DNA of 8,958 nucleotides from the NCBI GenBank assembly GCA_030621805.1, contig JAUXGY010000051.1:1-8958 (forward strand), given 5' to 3'. The position numbers and the translations under genes are program-made. The DNA comes from Kiritimatiellales bacterium (GTDB lineage: Bacteria; Verrucomicrobiota; Kiritimatiellia; Kiritimatiellales; Pontiellaceae). Shown piece by piece: positions 1 through 4,922 of the stretch (its first letter is position 1; every line of letters starts with the position of its first letter). The notes under the pieces were generated by a model. It had not been told where the DNA came from. It ran no database searches and was given only the letters and a program-made list of their open reading frames with translations.

Positions 1-80
1 TTTTGTATCTCGGCAACCACTTCCAAGCGCCTTTGATTCAGCTTGGCAAGCTCATCACGGAGTTGTTTAAGCTCAGTCAT
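1..80 (-). CDS. Unrecognised coiled-coil-like protein, N-terminus only
   Basis: An ATG at position 80 on the minus strand opens a frame with no stop before the window edge, so only 26 codons are visible. The peptide starts MTELKQLRDELAKLNQ and continues RRLEVVAEIQ. It is charged, with leucines and other hydrophobic residues spaced as in an amphipathic helix, so a coiled coil or a helical N-terminus is likely. It starts 11 bp after the stop of the AbiEii-type gene on the same strand, which suggests one transcript. No clear Shine-Dalgarno sequence precedes the ATG, so translation could be coupled to the upstream gene. I do not recognise the family and the function cannot be given from this piece. 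It could be a third member of the AbiE locus or an unrelated downstream gene. Confidence 0.5.
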   Translation of the reverse strand, partial: MTELKQLRDELAKLNQRRLEVVAEIQ

Positions 81-91
81 ATTTATGAACT

Positions 92-1003
92 TTATAATCC
101 CAAAACGCGTTTTAATTCATCAATGGACTGGTTGTGTTTGACGGGCTTCATGTTACCTATGTTCCGTAACTTCCATTGCAGGGCCGGGAGCTGTTCAAGA
201 TGCTCAATAGGAATTCGGCCCCATTCGGGATTCCCCGTTTTGATGGAGAGGAGAAACAATCGTTCACTTTCAGTCAGATTCTCCTGTAGCTCACGAACAA
301 GGCGTGTACGTGTCGTTGTCAACGTCTCGATGGATACCGGCGTTCGGGACATTCCAGCGAACTGTGATTTGTAGAGACTTTCGAGGGGTTGTTCGTTGGG
401 ATTTAGCAGTTCTGCCATAGGGCGGGGATGGCCAGCCAAATATACCGCGAAAGCCGTGCGGATATCATCGCTCAGCCCAAAGTGCTCAAACATCAGGTGG
501 ACATCAAATAGATCCCGGGGGTGTTGTCGATCCAGTGCGGCGCAAATCTTTCCGCCATAGAGATCAGCAATAGATAGAATCCGACTTTCAACAAATTGTT
601 CAAACTGGGTCTGGGCACTGGAGCAGAGCATATGTGTTTCTGCTGGGTGCAAGGCTCCTCGGAATACAAAGTTTGGCTCAATTTTGATCAAGGCAGCGGG
701 CGTATTTACAACCAATCGTCCGGTAATTCCTGCCACTGGAAGTTGGGTAACAGAGGATTCTGGAAGGGAAGATTCAATTTCGTCGGAAAGCAACTCGAGT
801 GATTGCGAGATTTCAGGCAGAGCCTGATCACGGGCAACTAAAGGTAGATAGGCCAAATCAATATCTACTGAAAGTCGGGGGAGATCCTGTGCAAACAGAT
901 TCATGGCTGTTCCGCCTTTTAACGCGAAGCAACCATGCTTTTGAATCAGCGGCAAAATGCTGAGTAGAAGCTTTACCTGATTAACATAAATTGGGTTAAA
1001 CAT
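92..1003 (-). CDS. abiEii: AbiEii/AbiGii-family nucleotidyltransferase toxin
   Basis: This 303-residue protein is a type IV toxin of the AbiEii family, a DNA polymerase beta-like nucleotidyltransferase. Family members use NTPs and cause reversible growth arrest during phage infection; for a related toxin the target is tRNA, but the target here is unknown. The sequence shows the expected motifs in order: KGGTAMNLF at 29-37 (glycine pair of the transferase fold), SVDIDLAY at 45-52 with metal-binding D47 and D49, ADLYGGKICAAL at 146-157 with K152, and RDLFD at 163-167 giving the D-x-x-D motif. Length is normal for the family and no catalytic motif is missing, so it looks active. Its ATG lies inside the end of abiEi (8 bp overlap), which favours coupled translation of antitoxin and toxin. 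A third gene begins 11 bp after its stop. The family assignment is strong; the antiphage role is inferred from relatives. Confidence 0.9.
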   Translation of the reverse strand: MFNPIYVNQVKLLLSILPLIQKHGCFALKGGTAMNLFAQDLPRLSVDIDLAYLPLVARDQALPEISQSLELLSDEIESSLPESSVTQLPVAGITGRLVVNTPAALIKIEPNFVFRGALHPAETHMLCSSAQTQFEQFVESRILSIADLYGGKICAALDRQHPRDLFDVHLMFEHFGLSDDIRTAFAVYLAGHPRPMAELLNPNEQPLESLYKSQFAGMSRTPVSIETLTTTRTRLVRELQENLTESERLFLLSIKTGNPEWGRIPIEHLEQLPALQWKLRNIGNMKPVKHNQSIDELKRVLGL

Positions 1004-1778
1004 CAGCGAATCCTTTCTTGCGAGGTACAGTGATCAGCAGTTCACGATCAAGTTCTCCGCCCTCGTAAACCACACGCTTTCCGCTTCCTAAATCCACCTT
1101 GCCTATATCAACGTATTTGATCCATGGGTGCCCGCAATCCTTGGCCATCCAAAGAAAAAGACGCTTTACCCGCACGGAGCGACAATCCTGTAGAAGTTCC
1201 TGACTTTCTTTGGGTCGAAGCGTTCCCAGTCCCTCAAATACGGTGCGGGCATGATCAAAATCCGAATTATTTTTTAGGCAATAGAGCATTTCGAATGCGG
1301 CCTGTTCCGGGGGGGATATTTCTAGATTAAAGCTCTTGTGCGGCAAGGAACTCATAGGGAATTCCCCCGCATTGTTGAAGAGCGATGCGGTACGACGCTC
1401 AATTTGAACACCCCAATCCGTCTCTCGGAACCATGCAGGAAGCGGTTTAGCGGTTTCGCTGAACAGTTGGATTGATTGATCGGCATCCAAGGAAAGATAG
1501 TGTCCCATTCCCTTGAGGCGAAGGGCGCTTAGAGCCGCGATATGAATTTTTAACTGAAGCTGGGACTGCAAGGTATACAGTGCCCCCTGCCAGTCAATAT
1601 GGTCGCCGCAACGTATGTAGGCACCTTGCCCCAACCGTTCAAGCCATCCCGAAGAAACATATCTGCGGGCGAGGTTGTTTGATACCCCATGCGCTATCAG
1701 CCACGCAGAAGTCAGCACAGTCCCATGTGCCATATCTTGCAGCACGAGGTTTATCTTGGTTTGTTTTTGTGCTCTCAT
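996..1778 (-). CDS. abiEi: AbiEi-family antitoxin / autorepressor
   Basis: This is the cognate antitoxin and probable transcriptional autorepressor of the AbiE type IV pair. In studied members an N-terminal winged helix binds repeats in the promoter and the C-terminal domain is needed to neutralise the toxin, without a stable protein complex. From the ATG at 1778 the protein has 260 residues. Near the N-terminus is a winged-helix segment containing HGTVLTSAWLIAHGVSNN and then a wing with GWLERLGQGAYIR, typical of AbiEi. The remaining roughly 190 residues form the antitoxin domain. An in-frame TTG at 1796 would add six residues, but neither start has a visible Shine-Dalgarno site. A TATATA hexamer 8 bp before the ATG would allow a leaderless mRNA, so I prefer the ATG. 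The stop overlaps the toxin start. Direct and inverted GAATGG repeats lie 40-100 bp upstream and are candidate operators. Confidence 0.85.
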   Translation of the reverse strand: MRAQKQTKINLVLQDMAHGTVLTSAWLIAHGVSNNLARRYVSSGWLERLGQGAYIRCGDHIDWQGALYTLQSQLQLKIHIAALSALRLKGMGHYLSLDADQSIQLFSETAKPLPAWFRETDWGVQIERRTASLFNNAGEFPMSSLPHKSFNLEISPPEQAAFEMLYCLKNNSDFDHARTVFEGLGTLRPKESQELLQDCRSVRVKRLFLWMAKDCGHPWIKYVDIGKVDLGSGKRVVYEGGELDRELLITVPRKKGFADV

Positions 1779-1786
1779 AGTATGTT

Positions 1787-1815
1787 TATATATCAAAACT
1801 TAAACTGAGGCGCAA
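1787..1815 (-). promoter_or_regulatory. Possible abiEi promoter giving a leaderless transcript
   Basis: On the minus strand TTGCGC (1810-1815) is followed after 17 bp by TATATA (1787-1792). The start of transcription would fall at or within 1-2 bases of the abiEi ATG at 1778, which fits the lack of a Shine-Dalgarno site there. The -35 box matches only three of six consensus bases, so this is a weak call. GAATGG repeats begin 6 bp upstream of the -35 box, where a repressor could act. Confidence 0.3.
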
Positions 1816-1934
1816 CTGCGGAATGGGATGAATGGAATCTGATTTTCGATTTTATAATCCAGAATGGTCTCCATTCGCGATGGCAATGCGAACTCGTTTT
1901 TCAACCCCATTGCGTCCTGATCGGTCATGCCCAT
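1800..1934 (-). CDS. Possible small ORF (44 codons) upstream of abiEi
   Basis: An ATG at 1934 on the minus strand, preceded by AAGGAG about 9 bp upstream, opens 44 codons ending in TAA at 1800-1802. A second in-frame ATG lies at 1928. The peptide begins MGMTDQDAMGLKNEFALPSR and ends IPFIPFRSCASV. It lies in the same frame as abiEi and stops 21 bp before the abiEi ATG. I do not recognise it. In favour: a strong Shine-Dalgarno site, and a position that would make it the leader gene of the AbiE transcript. Against: its body contains one copy of a duplicated 28-29 bp element and the GAATGG repeats, and the other copy ends just before its start, so the frame may be a chance result of intergenic repeat DNA. 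If the AbiE promoter lies at 1787-1815, this ORF would belong to a different, longer transcript. Confidence 0.25.
   Translation of the reverse strand: MGMTDQDAMGLKNEFALPSRMETILDYKIENQIPFIPFRSCASV
1821..1876. promoter_or_regulatory. Cluster of GAATGG repeats, candidate AbiEi operator
   Basis: GAATGG occurs as direct copies at 1821-1826, 1830-1835 and 1862-1867. The last is paired with an inverted CCATTC at 1871-1876, making a perfect 6-bp inverted repeat with a 3-bp centre. The first two copies are 9 bp apart. The cluster is directly upstream of the possible abiEi promoter. AbiEi-type antitoxins are known to bind repeats in their own promoters, so an operator is plausible, but the assignment is inferred from position only. 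Confidence 0.3.
1865..1892. repeat. Direct repeat element, copy 1
   Basis: This 28-bp stretch matches 1939-1967. Both begin TGGT(A)CTCC, diverge over about six bases, and end in the identical 14-mer GATGGCAATGCGAA (here 1879-1892). The two copies are about 75 bp apart. In this copy TTCGC at 1874-1878 can pair with GCGAA at 1888-1892. It looks like a duplicated intergenic element; whether it is dispersed in the genome cannot be seen here. Confidence 0.6.
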
Positions 1935-1938
1935 TTAG

Positions 1939-1967
1939 TGGTACTCCTTGTCGGATGGCAATGCGAA
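1939..1967. repeat. Direct repeat element, copy 2
   Basis: This is the second copy of the element at 1865-1892, 29 bp with one extra base near its left end and the same terminal 14-mer GATGGCAATGCGAA at 1954-1967. On the minus strand this copy supplies the Shine-Dalgarno-like AAGGAG in front of the possible small ORF that starts at 1934. Confidence 0.6.
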
Positions 1968-2110
1968 AAGCGAAAGTTCTCATATTTGAGTAGTTTGTAA
2001 CATGTTTAATGTAAGCATCTTGCGATTGTGTAAAAAATATAGGATAAGTCTTGAATGGGGATGTAGGTGCTCTGGGTTCGGATCGCTGTACATCGACCAT
2101 ACTTTCTTAC

Positions 2111-2145
2111 GGCGAACTCATAGCGAGTTCGCCATTTTTATTTTC
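2111..2145 (+). terminator. Strong intrinsic terminator without an evident gene
   Basis: The arms GGCGAACTC (2111-2119) and GAGTTCGCC (2125-2133) form a perfect 9-bp stem around a 5-base loop. They are followed by ATTTTTATTTT, a classic rho-independent terminator for plus-strand transcription. The opposite strand has no T-run after the stem. No protein gene ends just before it, so it may end a small RNA, act as an insulator upstream of the tRNA promoter, or be part of a repeat element. Confidence 0.75.
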
Positions 2146-2243
2146 CCACGTATTCCCGGCTCTCCTCCAAAGACGGGGGCAAGGGCGAATTTTCCCCCAA
2201 TAAAAATACCCTGGTGTATTCACTATTTTTTAGGTTTCGGGCG

Positions 2244-2272
2244 TTGACTCATTTAGAACGGTTGGGTATACA
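2244..2272 (+). promoter_or_regulatory. Sigma-70-type promoter of tRNA-Leu
   Basis: TTGACT (2244-2249) and TATACA (2267-2272) are separated by exactly 17 bp, each with five of six consensus bases. Transcription would begin near 2279, about 9 bases before the mature 5' end of the tRNA. Confidence 0.75.
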
Positions 2273-2287
2273 CAACGGCCTTTTATC

Positions 2288-2374
2288 GCACCCGTGGTGA
2301 AATTGGTAGACACGCAAGATTCAGGTTCTTGTGCCAGCAATGGCGTGATGGTTCGACTCCATTCGGGTGCACCA
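2288..2374 (+). tRNA. tRNA-Leu, anticodon CAG
   Basis: This is a complete class II tRNA of 87 nt including an encoded CCA end. The acceptor stem pairs GCACCCG (2288-2294) with CGGGTGC (2364-2370), followed by A and CCA (2371-2374). The D-arm has a GTG/CAC stem and the loop contains TTGGTAGA. The anticodon stem CAAGA/TCTTG encloses TTCAGGT with anticodon CAG at 2322-2324, reading CUG leucine codons. The long variable arm has a perfect GCCA/TGGC stem capped by a GCAA tetraloop, as expected for leucine tRNAs. The T-arm is GATGG, TTCGACT, CCATT, with one G-T pair. A run of six T at 2378-2383 follows. The gene converges with queF, whose stop is 23 bp away. Confidence 0.96.
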
Positions 2375-2397
2375 CTCTTTTTTGATCTGGAATGGGT

Positions 2398-2814
2398 TTA
2401 AACCTCGTCCGAATCAATCCGTACGCTCGACGTAATACCCCCCCGCGCGGTGAAGTCGCCGTTCACCATGAGCCGTCGCGGTTTCAGTGTTTCGGATAGA
2501 TCGGAGTAGATCCGATTAACGATTTCCTCATAGAAGGTGCCGGTCTGTCGGAACGAGAATAGATAGAGTTTGAACGATTTGCTTTCCACGCACAGCTCGC
2601 CTGGAATATATTCGACTCGGATCGTTGCAAAGTCGGGCTGTCCAGTGATCGGGCAGAGTGAGGTAAACTCCGAGGTCTCGAACGTGATCCAATAATTGCG
2701 TTGCTGGTTTGCATTTTCAAATGTTTCCAAGTTGGCTTCGTCCGGCGAGGTAGGATAACGCGTTTCACCTTTTTTCAGCAGGGTGAGGCCGGTCAGTTTT
2801 TTTTCATCCGTCAT
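2398..2814 (-). CDS. queF: NADPH-dependent preQ0 reductase (7-cyano-7-deazaguanine reductase)
   Basis: QueF reduces the nitrile of preQ0 to the aminomethyl group of preQ1 with two NADPH, in the cytoplasm, on the route to queuosine in tRNA. From the ATG at 2814 the protein is 138 residues, the size of the short type I (unimodular) form. The active-site segment SLCPITGQPDF has the nucleophile C54 and general acid D61. The QueF signature ESKSFKLYLFSFR lies at 77-89 and provides NADPH-binding residues. The segment TGTFYEEIVNRI carries the substrate-binding glutamate E96, but the position before it is tyrosine where many members have histidine (FHE). A TTG 60 bp upstream in frame would add 20 residues unlike the family, so it was not used. 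The gene is divergent from the rhomboid gene and no other queuosine genes are in view, so it is a single-gene unit here. Confidence 0.95.
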   Translation of the reverse strand: MTDEKKLTGLTLLKKGETRYPTSPDEANLETFENANQQRNYWITFETSEFTSLCPITGQPDFATIRVEYIPGELCVESKSFKLYLFSFRQTGTFYEEIVNRIYSDLSETLKPRRLMVNGDFTARGGITSSVRIDSDEV

Positions 2815-2846
2815 AATCTGTTCCGAGGGTCGATGGTTCGTGCGCC

Positions 2847-2874
2847 ATAGTATCCTGCCCCTTGAAATGGGCAA
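2847..2874 (-). promoter_or_regulatory. Possible queF promoter
   Basis: On the minus strand TTGCCC (2869-2874) and TACTAT (2847-2852) are 16 bp apart, each matching four of six consensus bases. The transcript would have a leader of about 25 bases before the queF ATG, too short for a preQ1 riboswitch. The evidence is pattern and position only. Confidence 0.35.
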
Positions 2875-2930
2875 GCCCGATATTCAACGCGGTTGCCACC
2901 GACCTGTCGTAACTTGAACACGTTGCAAGA

Positions 2931-2959
2931 TTGACCACGTCAGAGGATTTAGGTCTACT
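2931..2959 (+). promoter_or_regulatory. Possible promoter of the rhomboid gene
   Basis: TTGACC (2931-2936) and TCTACT (2954-2959) are separated by 17 bp, with five and four consensus bases. Transcription would start near 2966, just before the Shine-Dalgarno GGAG at 2972-2975, giving a short leader of about 20 bases. Confidence 0.45.
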
Positions 2960-2985
2960 CGGCGGGATTTTGGAGAAAAAAGTTT

Positions 2986-3771
2986 ATGAATTTTGGAGAA
3001 CCACGGGATATCGGAAATATGCGCGGGATTACGCCTGCGGTAAAATACCTGTTGATCCTTAATGTTGCGGTCTTTCTCATCGAAGGCTGGTTTCATGTTC
3101 CTTTGGCCGAGTGGTTTCAGTTGAGGGCGGGATGGTACCGGGATCTCGCCTTTGGTCAGTTGTTCACCTACATGTTTGTGCATGGAGGCGTCCGCCATTT
3201 GTTCATGAACATGCTGGGGCTATTCTTTATCGGGCCGACGGTGGAACGGACACTTGGTTCCTACCGTTTCTTTATTTTGTACTATCTCAGCGGCATTCTC
3301 GGCGGGCTAGGCTGGTCGTTGCTCGCCGATCCATCTGGTCCACCCTGCGTAGGAGCGTCCGGAGCGGTGATGGGGGTGTTGGGTGCTTTCGGGGCGCTGT
3401 ACCCACACGCCAAACTATTGCTGTGGTTTGTAATTCCTGTCCGAGCTTGGGTTCTGGTTGCATGTCTTGCTTTGTGGGAACTTTCCGAAATCATTGGAAA
3501 TCCAAAGATTGGCGGGATTGCCAACGCGGCGCACTTGATGGGCGGAATTGCCGGCTTCATGTATGCCTTTTCCCTGAAAAACCCCCATGTCGGTCAGAAA
3601 CTGAAGAGTAAGCTTGCAGGTCGAGGGAAACCAAAATCCAAGCGTCCACCGCTAGATAGCGAACGGCTCTCCAAGGCCGAGGTTGATCACATCCTCGACA
3701 AGATCGGCAAAGAAGGGATGGGTGCTCTTACGCCCCGTGAACGCGACCTCCTCAAAAAAGCGACACGCTGA
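2986..3771 (+). CDS. Rhomboid-family intramembrane serine protease
   Basis: This 261-residue membrane protein is a rhomboid protease, which cuts other membrane proteins inside the bilayer with a Ser-His dyad. The catalytic serine is S125 in CVGASGAVMG and the histidine is H183 in AAHLMGGIAGF (H-x-x-G-G pattern). HGGVRHLFMNMLG at 66-78 supplies the conserved H71 and N75 that stabilise the oxyanion. Hydrophobic segments at about 20-36, 57-83, 92-113, 122-140, 144-170 and 180-197 give the six-helix core. After it comes a basic linker (200-222) and a C-terminal helical segment with LSKAEVDHILDKIG and LTPRERDLLKKA, a small tail seen on many bacterial rhomboids. The first ATG is supported by GGAG ten bases upstream; an ATG at codon 12 is the alternative. 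The gene stands alone between its own candidate promoter and a 373-bp spacer. The natural substrate cannot be inferred. Confidence 0.93.
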   Translation: MNFGEPRDIGNMRGITPAVKYLLILNVAVFLIEGWFHVPLAEWFQLRAGWYRDLAFGQLFTYMFVHGGVRHLFMNMLGLFFIGPTVERTLGSYRFFILYYLSGILGGLGWSLLADPSGPPCVGASGAVMGVLGAFGALYPHAKLLLWFVIPVRAWVLVACLALWELSEIIGNPKIGGIANAAHLMGGIAGFMYAFSLKNPHVGQKLKSKLAGRGKPKSKRPPLDSERLSKAEVDHILDKIGKEGMGALTPRERDLLKKATR

Positions 3772-4076
3772 TTTATTTCAATACAATGGCGCAGAGATAG
3801 CCGAGTCGCTGAAAATAAATATATTTGATTGATTCTCTTCTGATAGGTACTCGCATAGCTGAATCTTCTTGCAGGATGCCCTTTGGCTATTTTTCATCGA
3901 ACTCGAATGCCATTTCGAACTTGGTTTTCCAATGAGTTTCTTCATTATTTTTTCACCGATCAGGTTTGTGATTAGTATTTCAAGAGGGGGGTTCCGTGGT
4001 GTGATTTGAAAGCTTTGGGGAAAGAACCGTGTATGGTGCGCGGGGGTGAAATACAGAGGAAAAACCAAAAAAATAC

Positions 4077-4103
4077 TTGTACGAAACTAAAATGAAGGAT
4101 AAT
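4077..4103 (+). promoter_or_regulatory. Possible promoter of the dehydrogenase operon
   Basis: GATAAT (4098-4103) is a good -10 box. The best upstream partner is TTGTAC (4077-4082), with a short 15-bp spacing and only three consensus bases. The leader would be about 35 bases. A DeoR-type regulator encoded directly downstream could act here, but I cannot see a clear operator. Confidence 0.3.
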
Positions 4104-4133
4104 AGAAAGGAAATAGATAGGGAAAACAAACCC

Positions 4134-4139
4134 GAGGGG
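4134..4139 (+). promoter_or_regulatory. Ribosome binding site that selects a TTG start
   Basis: GAGGGG lies five bases before the TTG at 4145. The first in-frame ATG, at 4163, has no Shine-Dalgarno sequence in front of it, so the TTG is the better start for the regulator gene. Confidence 0.65.
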
Positions 4140-4144
4140 TTCAC

Positions 4145-4903
4145 TTGAGTTCAACATTTTCAATGCGAAGAGAGCTTATTCTGGAGGTGCTTGCCGGAGA
4201 AGGCAGTGTAAGTGTTTCCGATTTGGCAAAGCGTTTGGGAGTCACAGTGGTAACGGCTCGCGCCGACCTTGTGGTGTTAGAAGAGGAGGGGGTTCTGGTG
4301 CGTACGCACGGCGGGGCACTGCCCGCGTTTCATCCCAAAATTACCGCCCGGACGCGCGAGGATAAAGAACTCAAGGCTTCGATCGCCAAAGCCGCTGCGG
4401 GTGAAATTCAGAATGGCGATACCGTTATCATCAGCGCTGGAACCACCACCGCGCTCATTGCCAAATACCTGCTGGGCAAGCGCGATATCCATATCGTCAC
4501 CAACAACACACTGGTACTGGCCTACGCCCGCTCCAATCCGCAGCTCCGCGTAACGCTTGTTGGTGGAGAGTTTCGATCCTCGGAGGAGGGGATCGTTGGG
4601 CCGATGGCGTTGGCCGCGCTCGATCAATTTTACGTTTCAAAAACCTTTATCGGGATCGATGGAGCTTCCGTAAAACAAGGCTTCACCGCCCACTTTGTTG
4701 AAAGCGCCGACCTCGTGCGCAAGATGGCCGAACAGGCCGATGAAGTGATCGTACTTTCGACCTCCAGCAAATTTGGAAAGCCCGGCTTTGCCCGGATTCT
4801 TCCTTTTGAAAAAGTAGATACGCTGATCACCGACACACAACTGAGCAACGAGTTTAATGAAATTTTAACCGAGGCCAACGTACGTATCGTAAAGGCCGGA
4901 TAA
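4145..4903 (+). CDS. DeoR-family transcriptional regulator
   Basis: This 252-residue protein is a DNA-binding regulator with a sugar-phosphate-type sensor domain. The N-terminal helix-turn-helix spans about 7-60, with SVSVSDLAKRLGV followed by the recognition region VTARADLVVLEEEGVLVRTHGGA. The C-terminal DeoR sensor domain spans about 75-232 with SAGTTT (97-102), VTNNT (118-122), LVGGEFR (138-144), GIDGAS (170-175) and SSKFG (207-211). In typical members the recognition helix reads like TIRRDL and the late motif like DSSKFG; here they are TARADL and STSSKFG, so the usual arginine and aspartate are replaced. The TTG start is chosen because of the GAGGGG site. The stop is 19 bp before the E2 gene, so it is probably the first gene of the operon and may control it. 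The ligand is unknown; phosphorylated sugars are usual for the family. Confidence 0.9.
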   Translation: MSSTFSMRRELILEVLAGEGSVSVSDLAKRLGVTVVTARADLVVLEEEGVLVRTHGGALPAFHPKITARTREDKELKASIAKAAAGEIQNGDTVIISAGTTTALIAKYLLGKRDIHIVTNNTLVLAYARSNPQLRVTLVGGEFRSSEEGIVGPMALAALDQFYVSKTFIGIDGASVKQGFTAHFVESADLVRKMAEQADEVIVLSTSSKFGKPGFARILPFEKVDTLITDTQLSNEFNEILTEANVRIVKAG

Positions 4904-4922
4904 ACCGCTAAGGAGAATACTC

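Larger units (their letters stand above)
1935..2243. other. Gene-free spacer between AbiE locus and tRNA promoter
   Basis: I see no convincing protein gene here. Minus-strand frames crossing 1852-2100 consist largely of the duplicated repeat read in another frame and have no family features. The stretch holds one copy of the direct repeat (1939-1967), an AT-rich segment around 1980-2045, a weak plus-strand promoter-like pair (TTGCGA at 2020-2025 and GATAAG at 2043-2048, 17 bp apart) and a strong terminator at 2111-2145. The part from 2146 to 2243 shows nothing recognisable. Confidence 0.5.
3772..4144. other. Spacer between rhomboid gene and dehydrogenase operon
   Basis: No recognisable gene lies in these 373 bp. 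A minus-strand frame from an ATG at 3945 to a stop at 3778 (55 codons, starting MKKLIGKPSSKW) follows GGTGAAAAAATA, but it is rich in serine, asparagine and lysine and matches no family I know, so I do not call it as a gene. AAATATATTT near 3815 is a short palindrome typical of AT-rich DNA. I see no good terminator after the rhomboid gene. The right end, from about 4060, is purine-rich and carries the likely start signals of the downstream operon. Confidence 0.5.

Noticed and set aside
3..374. Plus-strand frame at the left edge
   Set aside because: It is antisense to the AbiEii toxin gene and the coiled-coil gene start, and its composition is that of a shadow frame.
1852..2100. Minus-strand frame of 82 codons in the spacer upstream of AbiE
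   Set aside because: It reads through the duplicated repeat (two similar RIAI segments), has no family features, and covers DNA that a better-supported small frame and repeats explain.
1821..2145. CRISPR array or integron attC site
   Set aside because: There are only two copies of the repeat with degraded edges and no regular spacers, and I found no attC-type core site pair or integrase.
2288..2374. tRNA-Leu as an attachment site for an island carrying AbiE
   Set aside because: Integrating elements normally join at the 3' end of the tRNA, but AbiE lies on the 5' side. I saw no integrase and no second copy of the tRNA 3' end in the window.
2395..2404. Perfect palindrome GGTTTAAACC over the queF stop codon
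   Set aside because: Ten bases with no T-run or regulatory context is within chance expectation.
2815..2985. preQ1 riboswitch in front of queF
   Set aside because: The leader is too short and lacks the stem plus A-rich tail of preQ1 riboswitches. QueF makes preQ1 from preQ0, so such control was worth checking.
3875..3896. Terminator-like GCC/GGC stem with a following T-run in the spacer after the rhomboid gene
   Set aside because: The stem has only three base pairs, too weak to call a terminator.
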